A DNA stretch of 64,000 bases from Panaeolus papilionaceus. Its lineage: Eukaryota; Basidiomycota; Agaricomycetes; Agaricales. Where the stretch lies: positions 1,984,001 to 2,048,000 of the forward strand of contig JADNRZ010000006.1 in the NCBI GenBank assembly GCA_015501605.1, written 5' to 3'. This document shows positions 24,178-36,652 of the stretch, piece by piece. The notes beneath the pieces are model-generated. The model had not been told where the DNA came from. It worked only from the letters and a program-made list of their open reading frames with translations, and ran no database searches. A program made the translations under genes and the position numbers. Numbering within the stretch: position 1 is the first letter of the stretch; each line of letters begins with the position of its first letter.

Positions 24178-24945
24178 ATGTATTTGTGTCGCTTTCCATC
24201 TATCTTCATCCTCTTCCTCCTTCCCCTCTTTGCGCATACGGCAGCATCCGTTATTCATTTGCGCTCCCCAGAAACCGGAGAAGTCTCTATTACAAAGATA
24301 GGCACTTTGCTGGATCTGTTACGGGCGTCATTTCTGCTTAATGGGCCAATCCTTCGGCCGTTGCTCCCTACACTCGATGTAACGAAGGACGGGGACGTGG
24401 TAAGTTACTCACAGAGCACAAATCACAAATCTGACACCTAGATCGTACAGGAAGTGATTCTTCCGGCTCAAAATCTAACCGACCTTACCATATCACAACG
24501 CGTCGCACTTCTCCAGCTCCATTTAAAGGTATATCTGCTCGCTGGCCTGTTAGTGTTTTTTGAAGCTAGAGGAAATGCTAATGTATACGACCTAGGTTGC
24601 TGCATTGTTCCCTCGAGTGGCCCAGGTCGTTGAAAATATCCTCAAAGCTGTTAATGGAAACGCCCTTCCGTTGGTTGAGTCCACCCTCGAAGGTTTAACC
24701 AATCGACTTCTCGGTTCCAGGCATCATGAAGATGACAATGTGTGTATGCATTTTAGAACTACCGATCGAATACATCGACTCAGAACACTTCCCTTGCCAT
24801 ATAGGTGGATGATTCAGTGATTGGTATGGTCTCGAACGCCTTGGACGATATTTTGACAACAGTTTTCGGGGATACAAGTCGTAGCCGCCAGACTTATGAC
24901 TATTGTGACGATCCGGTCTTCAATGCCTTCCTCTGTCCACCATGA
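24178..24945 (+). CDS. Small secreted protein C of a tandem array, 194 aa
   Basis: Four phase-0 exons (24178-24399, 24451-24528, 24596-24739, 24805-24945). The first residues MYLCRFPSIFILFLLPLFA form a signal peptide nearly matching gene B. Mature chain is helical with alternating hydrophobics: LLDLLRASFLLNGPILRPLL, VAALFPRVAQVVENILKAV, LVESTLEGLTNRLLG. It has a C-terminal extension absent from B, ending with two Cys (YDYCDDPVFNAFLCPP) that could form a disulfide. The acceptor of intron 1 could also be at 24441, adding three residues. Function unknown. Confidence 0.75.
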
Positions 24946-25622
24946 TCTTCACTGCGTTGTAAACTAAGTATATACCGTTTGAAACCCAAGCAAAATGTAC
25001 GTAGAATGGTATGGGTAAACATCGATGGTATTCGTTTCAAGTGTGCTGTGAGCACAGCCGCTGTTCAGCGCTTGGCCTGCAAACGGACATCGGGTCCCTG
25101 AGAATTCGAAACTGAGAGTCAATAGTCACTAGTCACTACTGGGAGTTACAGTCTGGTGAGTAAACGACCGTCCGATCCATAGTTGACTTGTCCCATAATA
25201 AATTAGAATCCCGAGGATTTCTGTGATCGTTCTGTGAATATTTCGTTGTAGTACACTGAAGTCTATAAAATTGCGAGATCTTAAATCCATCGTTGTGCTA
25301 AACCTGTTCCAGTCACAGGTACTTTTATTTTACCTGAAATCTCGAATTTAAACCAATGTATAAGAGTGTTCTTTCCACTACTATCACAAGCAGTTAAAAG
25401 ACTGTCGGAAGATGCTATTATGTTTAGCCTTGCTTTGGAACTGTATGATAATTGTTCTAATGTTCGTCGTGGATTCATTGGAGGAACGCGCCAAACCCAG
25501 AAGCTCATTCAACGTTCAACTTTCAAACGTGAGAAAACGCACCATACAGAAATGCTTAAAACCAAATTAATCTGGGGGCTGCATTCTATCTCTCATCCAA
25601 ACACGACTCACAAGCTGAGCAC

Positions 25623-26354
25623 ATGGCCCATCGGATTCCTCCCGTTCTCGTCTCTCTACTCCTGTTCTCCCTATTGGGATATGCGCTGGCTCTACCGTGA
25701 CCGGTCCGAAGAGCTGAGGAATCCATAGCTTTAGAGATACCAGACTTATTGAAAGTTGCTCTGGGGTTACCTTCCTCAATGACTGACAATTTACTTTTTC
25801 TTTCGAAGGCTGGTGATTTGGTAGTGATATTTAAGGACTCTTTTCTGTTAAGGGTTTCAAAGTTTGCTGATACTTGAACAGGGCCTCGACCTTCCAATCG
25901 GTCTCAAGCTCAGAGATCCTCAACTTGCTGCCATTTTCAGGCTTGAACAAGAGGTGTGTCTCCTATTTACACCCCCTTCTTTCCATATGCTGATCAAACC
26001 CCAAGGCACCCCTGCTGGTTCCAAAAGTCTCCCGCCTTGTCATAAGCTTGACTAACCCAGTAACCGGAAGCATTCTCCCCGAGGTAAAAACCACTATCGA
26101 CAGGCTCTTCGATGACATTCTTCAAAATAAAGTGCATAAAAATGACAAGGTAATATCTCACATTCTTGTGTGAATGCGTATGACAACATCATATTGACTC
26201 TTGTACATATGGGGTCTCATAGCCCATAGGTTCAATACTCAACGCAGCAACGGATACACTGGACGGCATACAGTCATTGTTATCAAACTTAAATAAAAAT
26301 GTAGCTAGCAAAGGCGTGCTTCCCATAGGCAATATTCTCGTTGGAGTCCTTTAA
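25623..26354 (+). pseudogene. Small secreted protein D of the array, interrupted by a premature stop
   Basis: The four-exon layout of C is retained (25623-25820, 25882-25953, 26006-26149, 26223-26354; exon 3 is 144 bp in both). The signal peptide MAHRIPPVLVSLLLFSLLG is followed, at codon 26, by an in-frame TGA (25698-25700). After it the frame stays open through all exons with the expected segments: SKAGDL before intron 1 as KDGDV in C, LLVPKVSRLVISL, VKTTIDRLFDDIL and IGSILNAATDTLDGI. The stop follows a CpG, so a single C-to-T change is a simple explanation. Either a recent pseudogene, or a sequencing error. Confidence 0.65.
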
Positions 26355-27228
26355 TCCAGGTTCTGCATTGGAGATGCCCAAATTTTTTAGTCATAGCACA
26401 GTTTTTTTCACGGCATCACCTATCCATCTCACAATCCTCTTAGTTATTGTGTTAGCTTCAACAATGTGACTATTAGAGCCCTCTCAACTCAAATAACTGT
26501 TGCTTTAAACTCTAACTGGTGCATGCTACGCCATCGGGCGCTTGAGCTGAAGTCACGGTCGGACTCGTGAGAACTTCAAGTTATCCCTTGAACGAAATGA
26601 TTCAACAATGAGTCGCCTTGATAGGTGGCTGTACCAATATTTCGAGTTTAGAAGTCTCAGAAACACATCCCAATAGTATACATTCAAAAGGGAAAAAATC
26701 CTGTGTTAGAACCCCAGTTTGTATAGTGCGACACTAGGAAACACTGACCCTAAACATTTCTTCTTCCACGATTTTAGTAGGCGCTAGATAAAGCCTCGAG
26801 AAACCTGTAATGCCTTCACTAGCAAACAGAGTGCCTCCTAGGGTGGTTAAAATGGAGTCTGTGTGTTAGAACAGGGAGAAACGGGGACTATGAATTTCAA
26901 AAATACCATCAACAGGCGGGGTGGCATCGCTCAAGAGTGCTAGTATGACCATGAGTTAATTATACAGGGACGCGAGATACATATAGGCGTAGCTTGTATC
27001 CCCCTCATAGAGCCAGAAACCGACATCGTGTTCAGCTCACACTCAATACTTCAAGAACGACTTTCATTAATCTGAGTGACATAATAGTACATATACATAT
27101 ATGAGTAATTATTTTATTTTTAAAATTTAAAGGACTCATACTGCTGTGTGTAGCAACGGCCCATTCGAGACATATGAAGTGGTATTCGTTTAGACTGAGT
27201 TATACGTAACATTTAATTTGCCTAAACT
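26355..27228. other. Intergenic, nothing recognised
   Basis: AT-rich interval between the secreted protein array and the terpene synthase remnant; no open frame of note. Confidence 0.5.
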
Positions 27229-27960
27229 TTATGATTTGGCCTGTTTAAGCTTCGACACTATACGATTCCGTTTGAGCGCCTTGCGTCGCTCAGCCTTGGA
27301 GAAATACCCTATAGAGGAGTTAGTGGTGCATATATGATTCCGGCTGCGCCCTAAATATGGTCAGTGACTTACTTGGACTCCGGTAATACCATGCAACGGT
27401 TCCCTGAACAAAATTTTCCATTGCAGTGAGGTACTTCATCAGTTGAGCGTCGACAGATTCCCCGAATGATGGCAGACTTTTCTTTAGGGCTAAATACTCT
27501 GTGACACGGGCGTCTAACATGTCGGTCAACACATTGATGGCATCCTGGAGCTCGATATTGCGTTCGACCATGATGCAGCAGACAAGGTTCTGGAAGTCGT
27601 TGTCGGGCTGCTCTTTCTGTAATCACAGCCTGAGATCGGCTATATCCTGCAGTGAACTGAGAACTTACATTAAAAGAGCGTAAATCCTTTTGAGATCACC
27701 CCACGATGAGCTAAATGCATGAAATTGGCGAGAAAGTGCGGCTCACGTTTGGCCATGTCATGATATCTGTCGTTGCATCTGACAACCCCTTTACGATTTC
27801 GTTCTCAAAAACGTACTCCGGAAGGTCATGTCTAAAGAGTATTCCACCGTGGCTACACTGAATGAGCATTTCCCTAAGCGTATTCGTAAGCTCTATTGAA
27901 TTCTTACCTTCAACAAGTGCCGTCCTCGTAAGTATACTCCGGCTCAGGCGACATGATGTT
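27229..27960 (-). pseudogene. Class I terpene synthase, C-terminal remnant
   Basis: On the minus strand the C-terminal half of a fungal sesquiterpene synthase can be followed: RHDLPEYVFENEIVKGL, ATTDIMTWPN, then KEQPDNDFQNLVCCIMVERN, LTDMLDARVTEYLALKKSLP and ENFVQGTVAWYYRSP spliced to RYFSKAERRKALKRNR..KQAKS and a TAA at 27229-27231. The second metal-binding motif of the family (NDxxSxxxE) should fall across the WPN/KEQ junction, but there the sequence reads DLKRIYALLM or goes out of frame, so it is degraded. The N-terminal ~180 residues, with the Asp-rich metal motif, are absent upstream; stops close the frame near 27950. No functional enzyme is expected. It would once have cyclised farnesyl diphosphate or a similar substrate. 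Confidence 0.75.
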
Positions 27961-28635
27961 ACCAGCGAAAATACAGATCAGCTCAGGATGCGAGATGCAA
28001 TTCAATAATACAGATAATATTCCAGACAACAACCCAATAAAAAAGTGTTCAACCGTCAAGGAAGTAAAAAAGCGAAGAAACAGAGAAGTAAGCTACGTAG
28101 ATAAGTAAAAGAAGAATTCTATCCCAGGTCACTATCCTAGAATCCAAATTAAGAGCCCATGTGTTGGTAATTGTGCGGTTGTTTCTATCACAAGTCCCGT
28201 GTAGGCAGGTGCAAATGGTGAACACAACCGCAGAGGAACGAGGCATGTCAAGGAATGAAACTGAGGGCAGAAACAGAGCAAAGTCATCGCGTGTCGTGAC
28301 TAGGTAGATTTCCCAAAAGACAAGAATATCTACAGTTTTCATGAGTTTGGTGCGTTGTACAATATGCATGCAAATGTGTGCGTGTGTGAGGGTGAGCATG
28401 GTGCATGGTGTCAGTGGGTGGGTGATAATTAGGTTTGGGTAAAGCACAGTGAGGAGAGGGGCGAGAGGGTGAGATGATGTATGAGAATGATGGATAGATA
28501 GTTAGAATAGATAGGTAATCCAAGGATTGGAGTATGCTCAAAGGTTCAAGGCAGCGACAACAGGGGTAAAGGTCCGGGTATGAATGGCCTAGTCAAACAA
28601 ACAAATGAAGAAGAGAAAAAAGGGGATAAAACACG
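27961..28635. other. Intergenic, 3' flank of the transporter gene
   Basis: No supported gene. The open frames are on both strands and low complexity. Confidence 0.5.
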
Positions 28636-31536
28636 TTAGAAAGGTTTAGGCGTGGACGAAGGTTTAGGTGGAATCAAGCGTATGCTTCCACCACCTGGCA
28701 GCTCATGGCTATCCACTGATTCACTGTTCTTGTGCCACAAACTCTCAGCTTCCTCCGAGTCATCCCCCTTCGCACCAGGGTACTTCTTCTTTGCCTTCTC
28801 CCTTGATCTCTCCCTCGATCTCTCCCTCGACGACGACCCTCCCTTGCTCACAGAGGACGTGAAAGTCGTATCAGAGTTAGCCACAAGCGTCTCCAACTCC
28901 TTCTGCCTCCTGTCATGCTCCTCTGGATCCCACTGACTAGGCGCCGAGTCTGTAACAGAAGGGAACGAAAGCAACGTCCCGCGCGAACTTGATTCCGGTC
29001 GTGCTGTACTTGGTGCCTTGTTGAACAGATTCCGTGAGTCCATCCTGGGTGCATTCGCGCCACCTGCTCCATATCGTGCGTACAATGTCGGAGGCGCACT
29101 GTGCACCGCATGTTCAGTCTCAATCAACTGTGACACGGGTATTAGTTCTTCTTCGTGTCCTGGTGGAGAGATGACAAGGTTGGGATTGTTGGCGCGTGGG
29201 GTGACAGTAGCGTTTGATGATGCAGTTGTGGGCGTAGCTGAGTTTGGAGTGGGTGTCTTGACGAAGCTTGAGAATCCAGAAAGACGAGAAACATCTGGCA
29301 CCTCAACGCCAAGCAAGTTTCCTTCTGAAACGTTACTACCGCGAGTTTGACCAGGAGGAAGGGGAGGAAGAGGAGGATATCCATCATGAACAACAAGGGA
29401 GGCAGCGAGTGCTTGCCTAGGCTGATGTGTCGCAGATAGCTCTCCATCACCCGGCCGGCTGTAAGAATGGACAATATCCTCCTTGTCAAACTTGATCGTA
29501 GGCCGTTTGCTCATCAAAGCCGAATGCATGGAATCTACACGTCCGATGGAAGACGCGTCATCCTTCGGCATTGGTGCATCGTAAAGTTGGTGACGGGTCA
29601 TGCCATCATGCCCGCGAAGCCATGAGGGTGTACCATCGTAAGGAGCTGCGGCACCTGGTGGCCGCATTCTGAGGTGTGAATCCCGTTGACTGCTTTGGCT
29701 CATCCTCCTGACAGTACGGGCACGAATAATACTGCCGACTGTTCCGAATGAACCACGTAGGGCGTCGATTCCTGGATCTTCGACTCCGAGTGCTCCTTTC
29801 TCGTCCATGGTTTCTGTCTGCGAGCGGGCAGCTTGTAAAAGCATGGTGGAACGACGGTCAAGTTTGGTGCCGAGTTTTTCTGGGTCCACTTTGGACATTT
29901 GTAGGATCGTGATACCGAGGCAGATAACGAGGAATCCCATGACAATCGTGATAATTTGGGTAACACTAGCGTGCAATCCTTGAAAAAGAACCACAGTAGT
30001 GACCATGGAGAAGAACGTAACTAGTATGTGTAAACGCGTGAAACAGTATGGGAAAGTGGGACACTTACAGATGACGTAGTATGTCGGTGTAACTTTGGGG
30101 ACCAATTAACGGTTATTCTGGTATGAGAAATAGGAGGCTTACCCATTGCTGCGGGCAAAGATTAGTGCTGGGATTGGAAGGAAGAGAATGGACGTACCTG
30201 TGTTGAATAAAGCTAGTGCAACATTGAGATAATACACTTCCACCACTGAAAAAAAAACCATGAGCTTGATAACCACGAGAGGGGTTGGTGGGCATACAAA
30301 GGGTGATCACAACAAACGCGAGTAAAAAATACATAAACCAGAATTTGAACTGAGTGGAGCTCGTAAGTACAGACTTAGTTTCGCTTGATGTAATCGCCGC
30401 ACCTGGTTATCTCCCATAGCTGTTTGGACGATAGCAGCCCCAAGACCAGTGGTAACACTGACTGAGATACCACCAATCATACTGCAGACAGAGATATACC
30501 ACAACATACTCTTTTTGCCATGTCTGCGTGAGGCGAGATGTCAGTGAATTTTCCGAGTCGGAGATAAGTGGGGCATTTACTTTGGCGCAAAGTAAAATAC
30601 AATTACAAGGGAGGCGGTGATGAGGACTGAGATGAAAGCAAGGAAACCTGGAGCCAGGAAGAGTTTTTGAAATTCTCTAATCTGTCCGATGGTCTCCTCT
30701 TTAGGACCTGTTAAATATTGAGTAATGAGCTATTTATAAAGTCGACAGCATGCGGTTAGCACTTACCGTTCAATGCAATAATAACGGAGCCAAGCTGGTT
30801 CAGATGTCAGTATGGAATAAACTCGGGCAGGTAGAGCCAACAACGTACGATGCAAAGACCACAGCCCAACCATCCAAAGAAGCTCAACTTCTCATTAAGA
30901 AAGAACGACGAAAGTATAGCGCAAATGACAACAGATAGGGCACCAAGTGGAGTCTGACATGTATCTGGTAAGCTTCCCAGACAAGCGATAAGTAGACAAC
31001 GAAGACGTACGACAACAATTGCCTCAACGAAAGCGTAGGCTAAAATAAGAAATGAATGACGAGTAGAGCTGGCAGATAACGTCGTCCGCACCTGCAAAAT
31101 TACATATCTCCCCCAGAATCATCACTATGCCATGACCTTTAGACGCGATTCAAGAAGTTTAACTGGAGAAAATTGCTCGTACTGATCATTCCAAGCCACC
31201 ATAATGCCTGAACAACAAATGAGAAGCGAACGAGAACAATCAAGGAAGTCAACGCACTGATTTGAGATATGCTACTCCTTCTCCCAACTCTCCGCCCGCC
31301 TGCGAGCGTAGCAGCCCCTTCTTCTTGAAGACAAAACTTGAACCTATGAGAACTCCGCTGGCTACTGCCAATATTACTCCAACAACCTAAACAGATGCGA
31401 AATTGGTTGATTGTGGTTGCAAGCGAGACAAAGTGGAACAAACTTTAAGATTTGAAGAAGCCTTTAGAGTGTGTGTGACTGCTGAGGACGTTGCAGCAGC
31501 AGCCGTCGACGCCGTAGATGACGCTGAGGCGGACAT
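28636..31536 (-). CDS. NIPA-type magnesium transporter
   Basis: A multi-exon gene on the minus strand; exon 1 is 31536-31444 ([18 protein letters not shown]...SSNLK), the last exon ends in TAA at 28636. The membrane core matches Mg_trans_[24 protein letters not shown], then [92 protein letters not shown] and [16 protein letters not shown]. About nine membrane helices are expected, with transport of Mg2+ at the plasma or endosomal membrane. A long cytosolic tail of ~380 residues follows, Ser/Pro-rich and with an [15 protein letters not shown] patch; its lack of conservation suggests a regulatory role. Several exons are very short, so their exact borders are approximate. Confidence 0.88.
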
Positions 31537-32497
31537 GTCGTGGTGAGGACGTCGTGGTTAGACGTTGAGGGGGGTTAGAACAGGTAAAAGGGCAACCTCT
31601 CCGGGAAATGGGGTACAACTTCCATAAAAGGAATATTCCCGGCTAGCCCGTTTCTCCATTAGCCGCTCCAGCGACACGCTCCACACGACCCCGTTGATGA
31701 TCTTGATTCCAACCCTCATCACCAACAATTTAAAGTACAGCCATCGTCAGGTCCCACCATTTTTTCAAACGCTTGGGATTGTTTCAGACGTGGGTTGAGT
31801 CGTCCGATAACTTATCAAAGATTTTTTGAAAGGCGACATCAAACGACGCAATCTGTTGATACTGACATGTTGAATGGTTTTATATTTGTTTAGTCACACT
31901 TGCGGTTCGGCGAGAACCGAGGGCGATGTCCGCAAAAAGCAGTATCAAGCTTAGCTACCACAATTGTGTTGCAAAGTTGTCTTTGAAAACTCTGTCGCGG
32001 CCGTTCGGGATACACACTGGGCCATGACCGGCGCCGTTGCCATCCAGCGACAATAAATATTGGATCTTTCGGCGGGATGATAACTAACGAAAACATTGTT
32101 TATAGCTTCAGCAAAATAGTTGAAGTGTCTTGTTATAGTTGTTATCAGAAGACCTCAACCAATTCAGAGCTTATCATACCTTGTTTGGGATGTTGGGGGT
32201 GTGTCCTTGCCTTGTATTCTGCGTCGATCACTCAATTGGTCGCCAAGAGTTTAGAGTGCATCGCAATTCGGTTGTTGAGATTTGGAAACGGAGCTAAACA
32301 ACGGTTGCCGCCGGATAGGCATGCATTGCCACAACGGCTGGCGTTAACCTTCAAATAGACAAAGTACATGTCGTGAAATCCAATAAATTAAAATGAGCAT
32401 AAACCCGCTAATATTACGATATATAGTGTGATAGGCTGAATGGTTCCATCTTTCCCTATTGTTTTCAAGAAACCAGCGCTTGATGCCATCAAACGCC
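31537..32497. other. Intergenic, nothing recognised
   Basis: Promoter side of the transporter gene and 3' flank of the subtilase; no gene seen. Confidence 0.5.
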
Positions 32498-35400
32498 TCA
32501 GGCTGCAGGAACTTGGATACCTACAATAGGGCTGAGCCAAGAATCATAATCGTTCTCGTTTGAGGGCTCTCCTGTGACACGGAGTGCCCTCACAAGGACA
32601 CGATACATCCCATTTGGAATGGCCGTACCGTTGGCGAAGCGAGGGCGGAAAGTGAAAGTGTTGTACGCATTGCCATGATCAGAGAGGTCCTATCGTCGAA
32701 GTTGAGTTCTACTTTTGAGAATTGCAGAATTAAAAATTAAATACCTCATTGTTCCTGGTAAGATAGTTCATCTGCACCAATGGACCCAAGGTCTTGACTT
32801 GTGAAAAGCTGCCACCACTGAGGAAATCAGGGAATGTGAAGAATGGGAGGATGTCCCAAATGCCCCTCGAACTGATGGTCGGCTTGAAGTCGACGTTGGC
32901 GTCAACGAGGTCAGCACGGAAAGTTGGAGTGCCAAAGGCCATCCTACGAATTATGATGCATCAATATGCGAAAAAACAACAAACAGACGCTTGGATTATA
33001 CCTCCATAGCAAACGAGGAATATCATCACCGACAAATGTATAGTTAGCTGGGCCGATCTGTGGGGCATCCGAGGATTGGATAATTGCAGGAACGGTGATG
33101 TCAAGAACCGTATTGGTGCTATCGAGGACCTGCTTATCCCTCAACTTTCCAGCCAAGCCAAGGTAGCTGACGTGGTAGGAATCAGACGCGGTTGGACCGT
33201 TAACCTCAATGAAGCCAGAGTATACTGGGTAGCGCGTGGCATCGACATCTTTGGGTGGTGTGAAGATGGCCATCACCTCACGAATGCCTCCAGGAGGAAG
33301 GATGAGTGTTTCTGGGACAATCAAGACAGAGGCAGCATTGGGAACCAGAGGAACAGGACCGAGTGATGCCATAATCGAGTTCTGAGGCAAGAATATCAGG
33401 CACCTGGATATAAATTTGACTATTAATTCGACGTACCTCTTGAACAGTTAAAGCTGTGCCGGCTGGTGAGTGTCGCAATTTGAACGTCTTCTCTGTGTTC
33501 TCTGTGTTCTTGACGGTAAACCTTTGGCTAAATAAAAACACCTATTGAGCTTCCAGATAACCTGACAGGAAAGCACCACTCACGTAAACTTGAAGTTCGC
33601 AGTATCGTTCAAAACCAGCTGTCCTGGTGACACAATTGTCTTCGCATAAATCGCATCGAATGCATTGATCAAACCCGAGCCTTGCTGTGTGAGAGTTTGA
33701 AGAGGATCCTTATCATCCTTCGTCGATCCAATAGGCTTGGCAGTAGTCTCAAAAAGCGTTCTAGCGCCCAATGCCACTTCCTCGGTATTTCCCTTAACCT
33801 GAAGAAGCAGTGCCGAACATCCTGCTACGAAAGGCGTGGCCATCGAAGTACCGGATTCAACAGCATACGAGTTGCGAGGGACGGTTGAGAGGATGCCTCC
33901 TCCTGGAGCACCGACCGATGGCTTGAAGTAGAAGTCGTTGGATGGACCATAACTAGTAAATTGGTGAGGACTTATATATCGAATTTATCAATGAATGGGA
34001 TTGATTACCTAGAAAAGCTCGACATGAGACCGCCTGTAGGAGCATCGATGTACGTGATCCCGCCTGTTTGAGGAAATGACAGGGTGAGAGGTGCACCAGC
34101 GACAAATTGTTGAACGAGCTAATGGGACAATTTTGAGAAATAAGTCGTTCCTTCACCGAACTTCAGGCGGTTTATACTTACGAATTCGCCATCGGCCGCG
34201 CTAATACCAGATGCGACATAGTCGCCAACCGCAGGAGCAATAATTCCATTTCCATTGCTGGATAAGACCACGCGAGAAAAAATCAATCAGTATTCAAGTG
34301 GAAAATGATGAAAAAGCCTTCCTCACTTGTAGATAAGTGAAACCTTACCACCCTTCGCAGCAATGTGTTCAAGCTTCTGGACCTATCGAAAACACAATTA
34401 TGAACGTTTGCGACGGGTATATGGATCAAGGACGACATACGAATGAACAGGAACCCCGGCGCACGATAACGACAAACTTGGATAGATCAGGAGTATCATC
34501 CGGGAGAGGATTGCACGCATCGTCGACGACCGTAGAGTCTTTCGAAGTGGCGTAGATTGGAAGCTCTCCATCGACAGGTAAAGGGTCACTGGAGTAATAT
34601 GAAATAGGTTCATGTTGGACGCCATTTACAATGGCACTTTGCACAGGAATGGCAGTACTGGAATGAACGAGGTTAATAAATCGACAGCAGTCGATGGAAG
34701 GAATTAAAATGTACTTTTCGACGCTAGCGACCGAGATAACGTCGACGCCTGTTCCGGGTCCTGAGGCGTACCATGATCCCGAAGCACCCTTCAAACGATT
34801 TTAATTGATACGCAATCGGCACCAACGAAAAGGAATGGCTCACATCATTGCCAGCAGCAATCGTAACGATCTTTCCTGATGCTGCAATTCTGCTGGCGAC
34901 GACGGCTGGAGTGCCCTCAGTCCAGCCATCTGCACCTCCAAGAGACAAAGTCAGGATATCCATGCCATCTGCGTACCCTCGAAGCAGAGATTCGACAATA
35001 ACTGTGAAAAGGAACGTTTTATTCAATCAGCTGGACTCTGGTGAGAGAAAAATAGCCAACGGACTGTCATCTGAAACACCCCCCTTGCAGCCAAAAACTT
35101 TGTATCCCGCAATGGAGGCTTCGTAGGCGACACCACTGATACCGTATGGATTCCCTGGGTTGGCGCCAATAATACCGGCAACGTGAGTCCCGTGGCCTGT
35201 CAAAGGGTGTCAATACGCGGTTCGTCGATGTAAATGTTCGCAGGTTTACTGACCGACACAATCAATAGGGTCGTCATCCGGAACAGCTTCGTTGTTTCCT
35301 ACAAATGGTGACTATCTCAGAAAAGACGACGGGAAATAATGCCAAGACGCACCATTGTAATCGTCTCCAACAAAATCATGTCCACCAATGATTTTATGTC

Positions 35401-36147
35401 CTGGTCCAAACGCTCCACCAAGGGCCGGATGAGTATAATCGATGCCGGTGTCAATACTGTTGAATGTTGAATCATTCAATAAAAACATCATAGAAAGAGG
35501 GAATTCACTCATACGCACATTCCAATCTTAATTCCCTTCCCGAAAATTCCCTGAGCGTGCAATTTGTCCACACCCGTCATCTTATGAGTGGATTGTGTAT
35601 CTTGGGGAACTTGTGGGTCATCTGTGCCCGTAACAGTATGTGATTGAACGGGGCTAGGGCGCTCGACGCGCATGACTGGTCGAATGGCTTTTACACCTGG
35701 GAGGGAAGCGATAGTGGCCGCATCCTGTTGTTGAGGGGATCATGAATTAAGGAATCAACGAGGCATTCGTTGATTATAATGAACTCACTTGAACACTCTG
35801 AAAAATCATATGCATTGTTAAGCATGACAGAAAAAAATAGCATAAATAACACGGCTCACTCTAAGCACAACAGCAGCGCCAACGAAGATGCCTTCGGCGT
35901 TAAACTCTCTTTTGATGTCAAGTGGAATGCCTCTCGCTTGGATGGCCGAATACACGGCGTCGAGGGACCTCTTAGCTGGCGCATTAGGAAGAGCTGCAGC
36001 GAGACTATCGACTTCGAAAATGAATCTGTTAGGAACGACAGGCAGAGTTGTTCCCGTTGTAGAATCTGAAGTAGTCGGAGGTAAAGCCGCGTAGGCTGAG
36101 TAGTAAAGGAAGGTGGGGAGCAACGCCAAAAACTGGGCTGCTTTCAT
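32498..36147 (-). CDS. Secreted subtilisin-like serine protease (S8A, Vpr-like with PA insertion)
   Basis: Many short exons on minus. The start MKAAQFLALLPTFLYYSAYA is a signal peptide, followed by an inhibitor-I9-like propeptide (RFIFEVDSLAAALPNAP..). The triad is visible: Asp in IDTGIDYTHPALGG (35450-35452), His in GHGTHVAGIIG (first His, 35192-35194), Ser in ESGTSMATPFVAG (33844-33846). A PA-like insertion lies between the His and Ser parts, and the oxyanion-hole Asn region (AAGND) is near 34850. After the catalytic domain come Fn3-like repeats ending RVTGEPSNENDYDSWLSPIV with a TGA at 32498. Total about 890 residues, the usual length of this fungal group. All exons seem open; I have not fixed each splice site. 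Likely an extracellular protease that complements the M43 enzymes. Confidence 0.9.
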
Positions 36148-36652
36148 GGTGTTGAAAAGAATGATTGGAAGGAAGAAGAGGGAAGCGAGAATCGACTTGT
36201 GTGTCGTTGAACACAGCTCCAATGTTTATAAAGAGAGAAAATGCATGGCCAATTGATGCAGGCTCCGAACAGGTGTGCCCCGGATCCAACCCTGAGTCCT
36301 AAAGTCGTCGTCATTGGTTTCGAACGATTCAGCACAATTGAAAAGTAGGGTTTGTTCGGATCAGACAGCTGGCAGATTAGATAGAAAATACATTGGTAAA
36401 TGATGGTTTAGTCTGGCAGCTTGAACATCGGGAAGACGATCACGTATTAAAGTGGTGTGCTTGAACCGAATACGGAGAGGTTTTGTATTTTGCACATTCA
36501 GCCTGATGAAATGAAATTCATCGCTCACCACCAATACCGGGGCAGGCCGATATCAACCTTTCAAGGAATACCTGTCGAATTGAGATGAAAATTCCCCGTA
36601 AGATGTGGAGATTAACGGCGTCAAGGGGCATACTAGGCAGAAGCATCCTACG
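36148..36652. other. Intergenic, nothing recognised
   Basis: Subtilase promoter and acyltransferase 3' flank; no gene seen. Confidence 0.5.
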
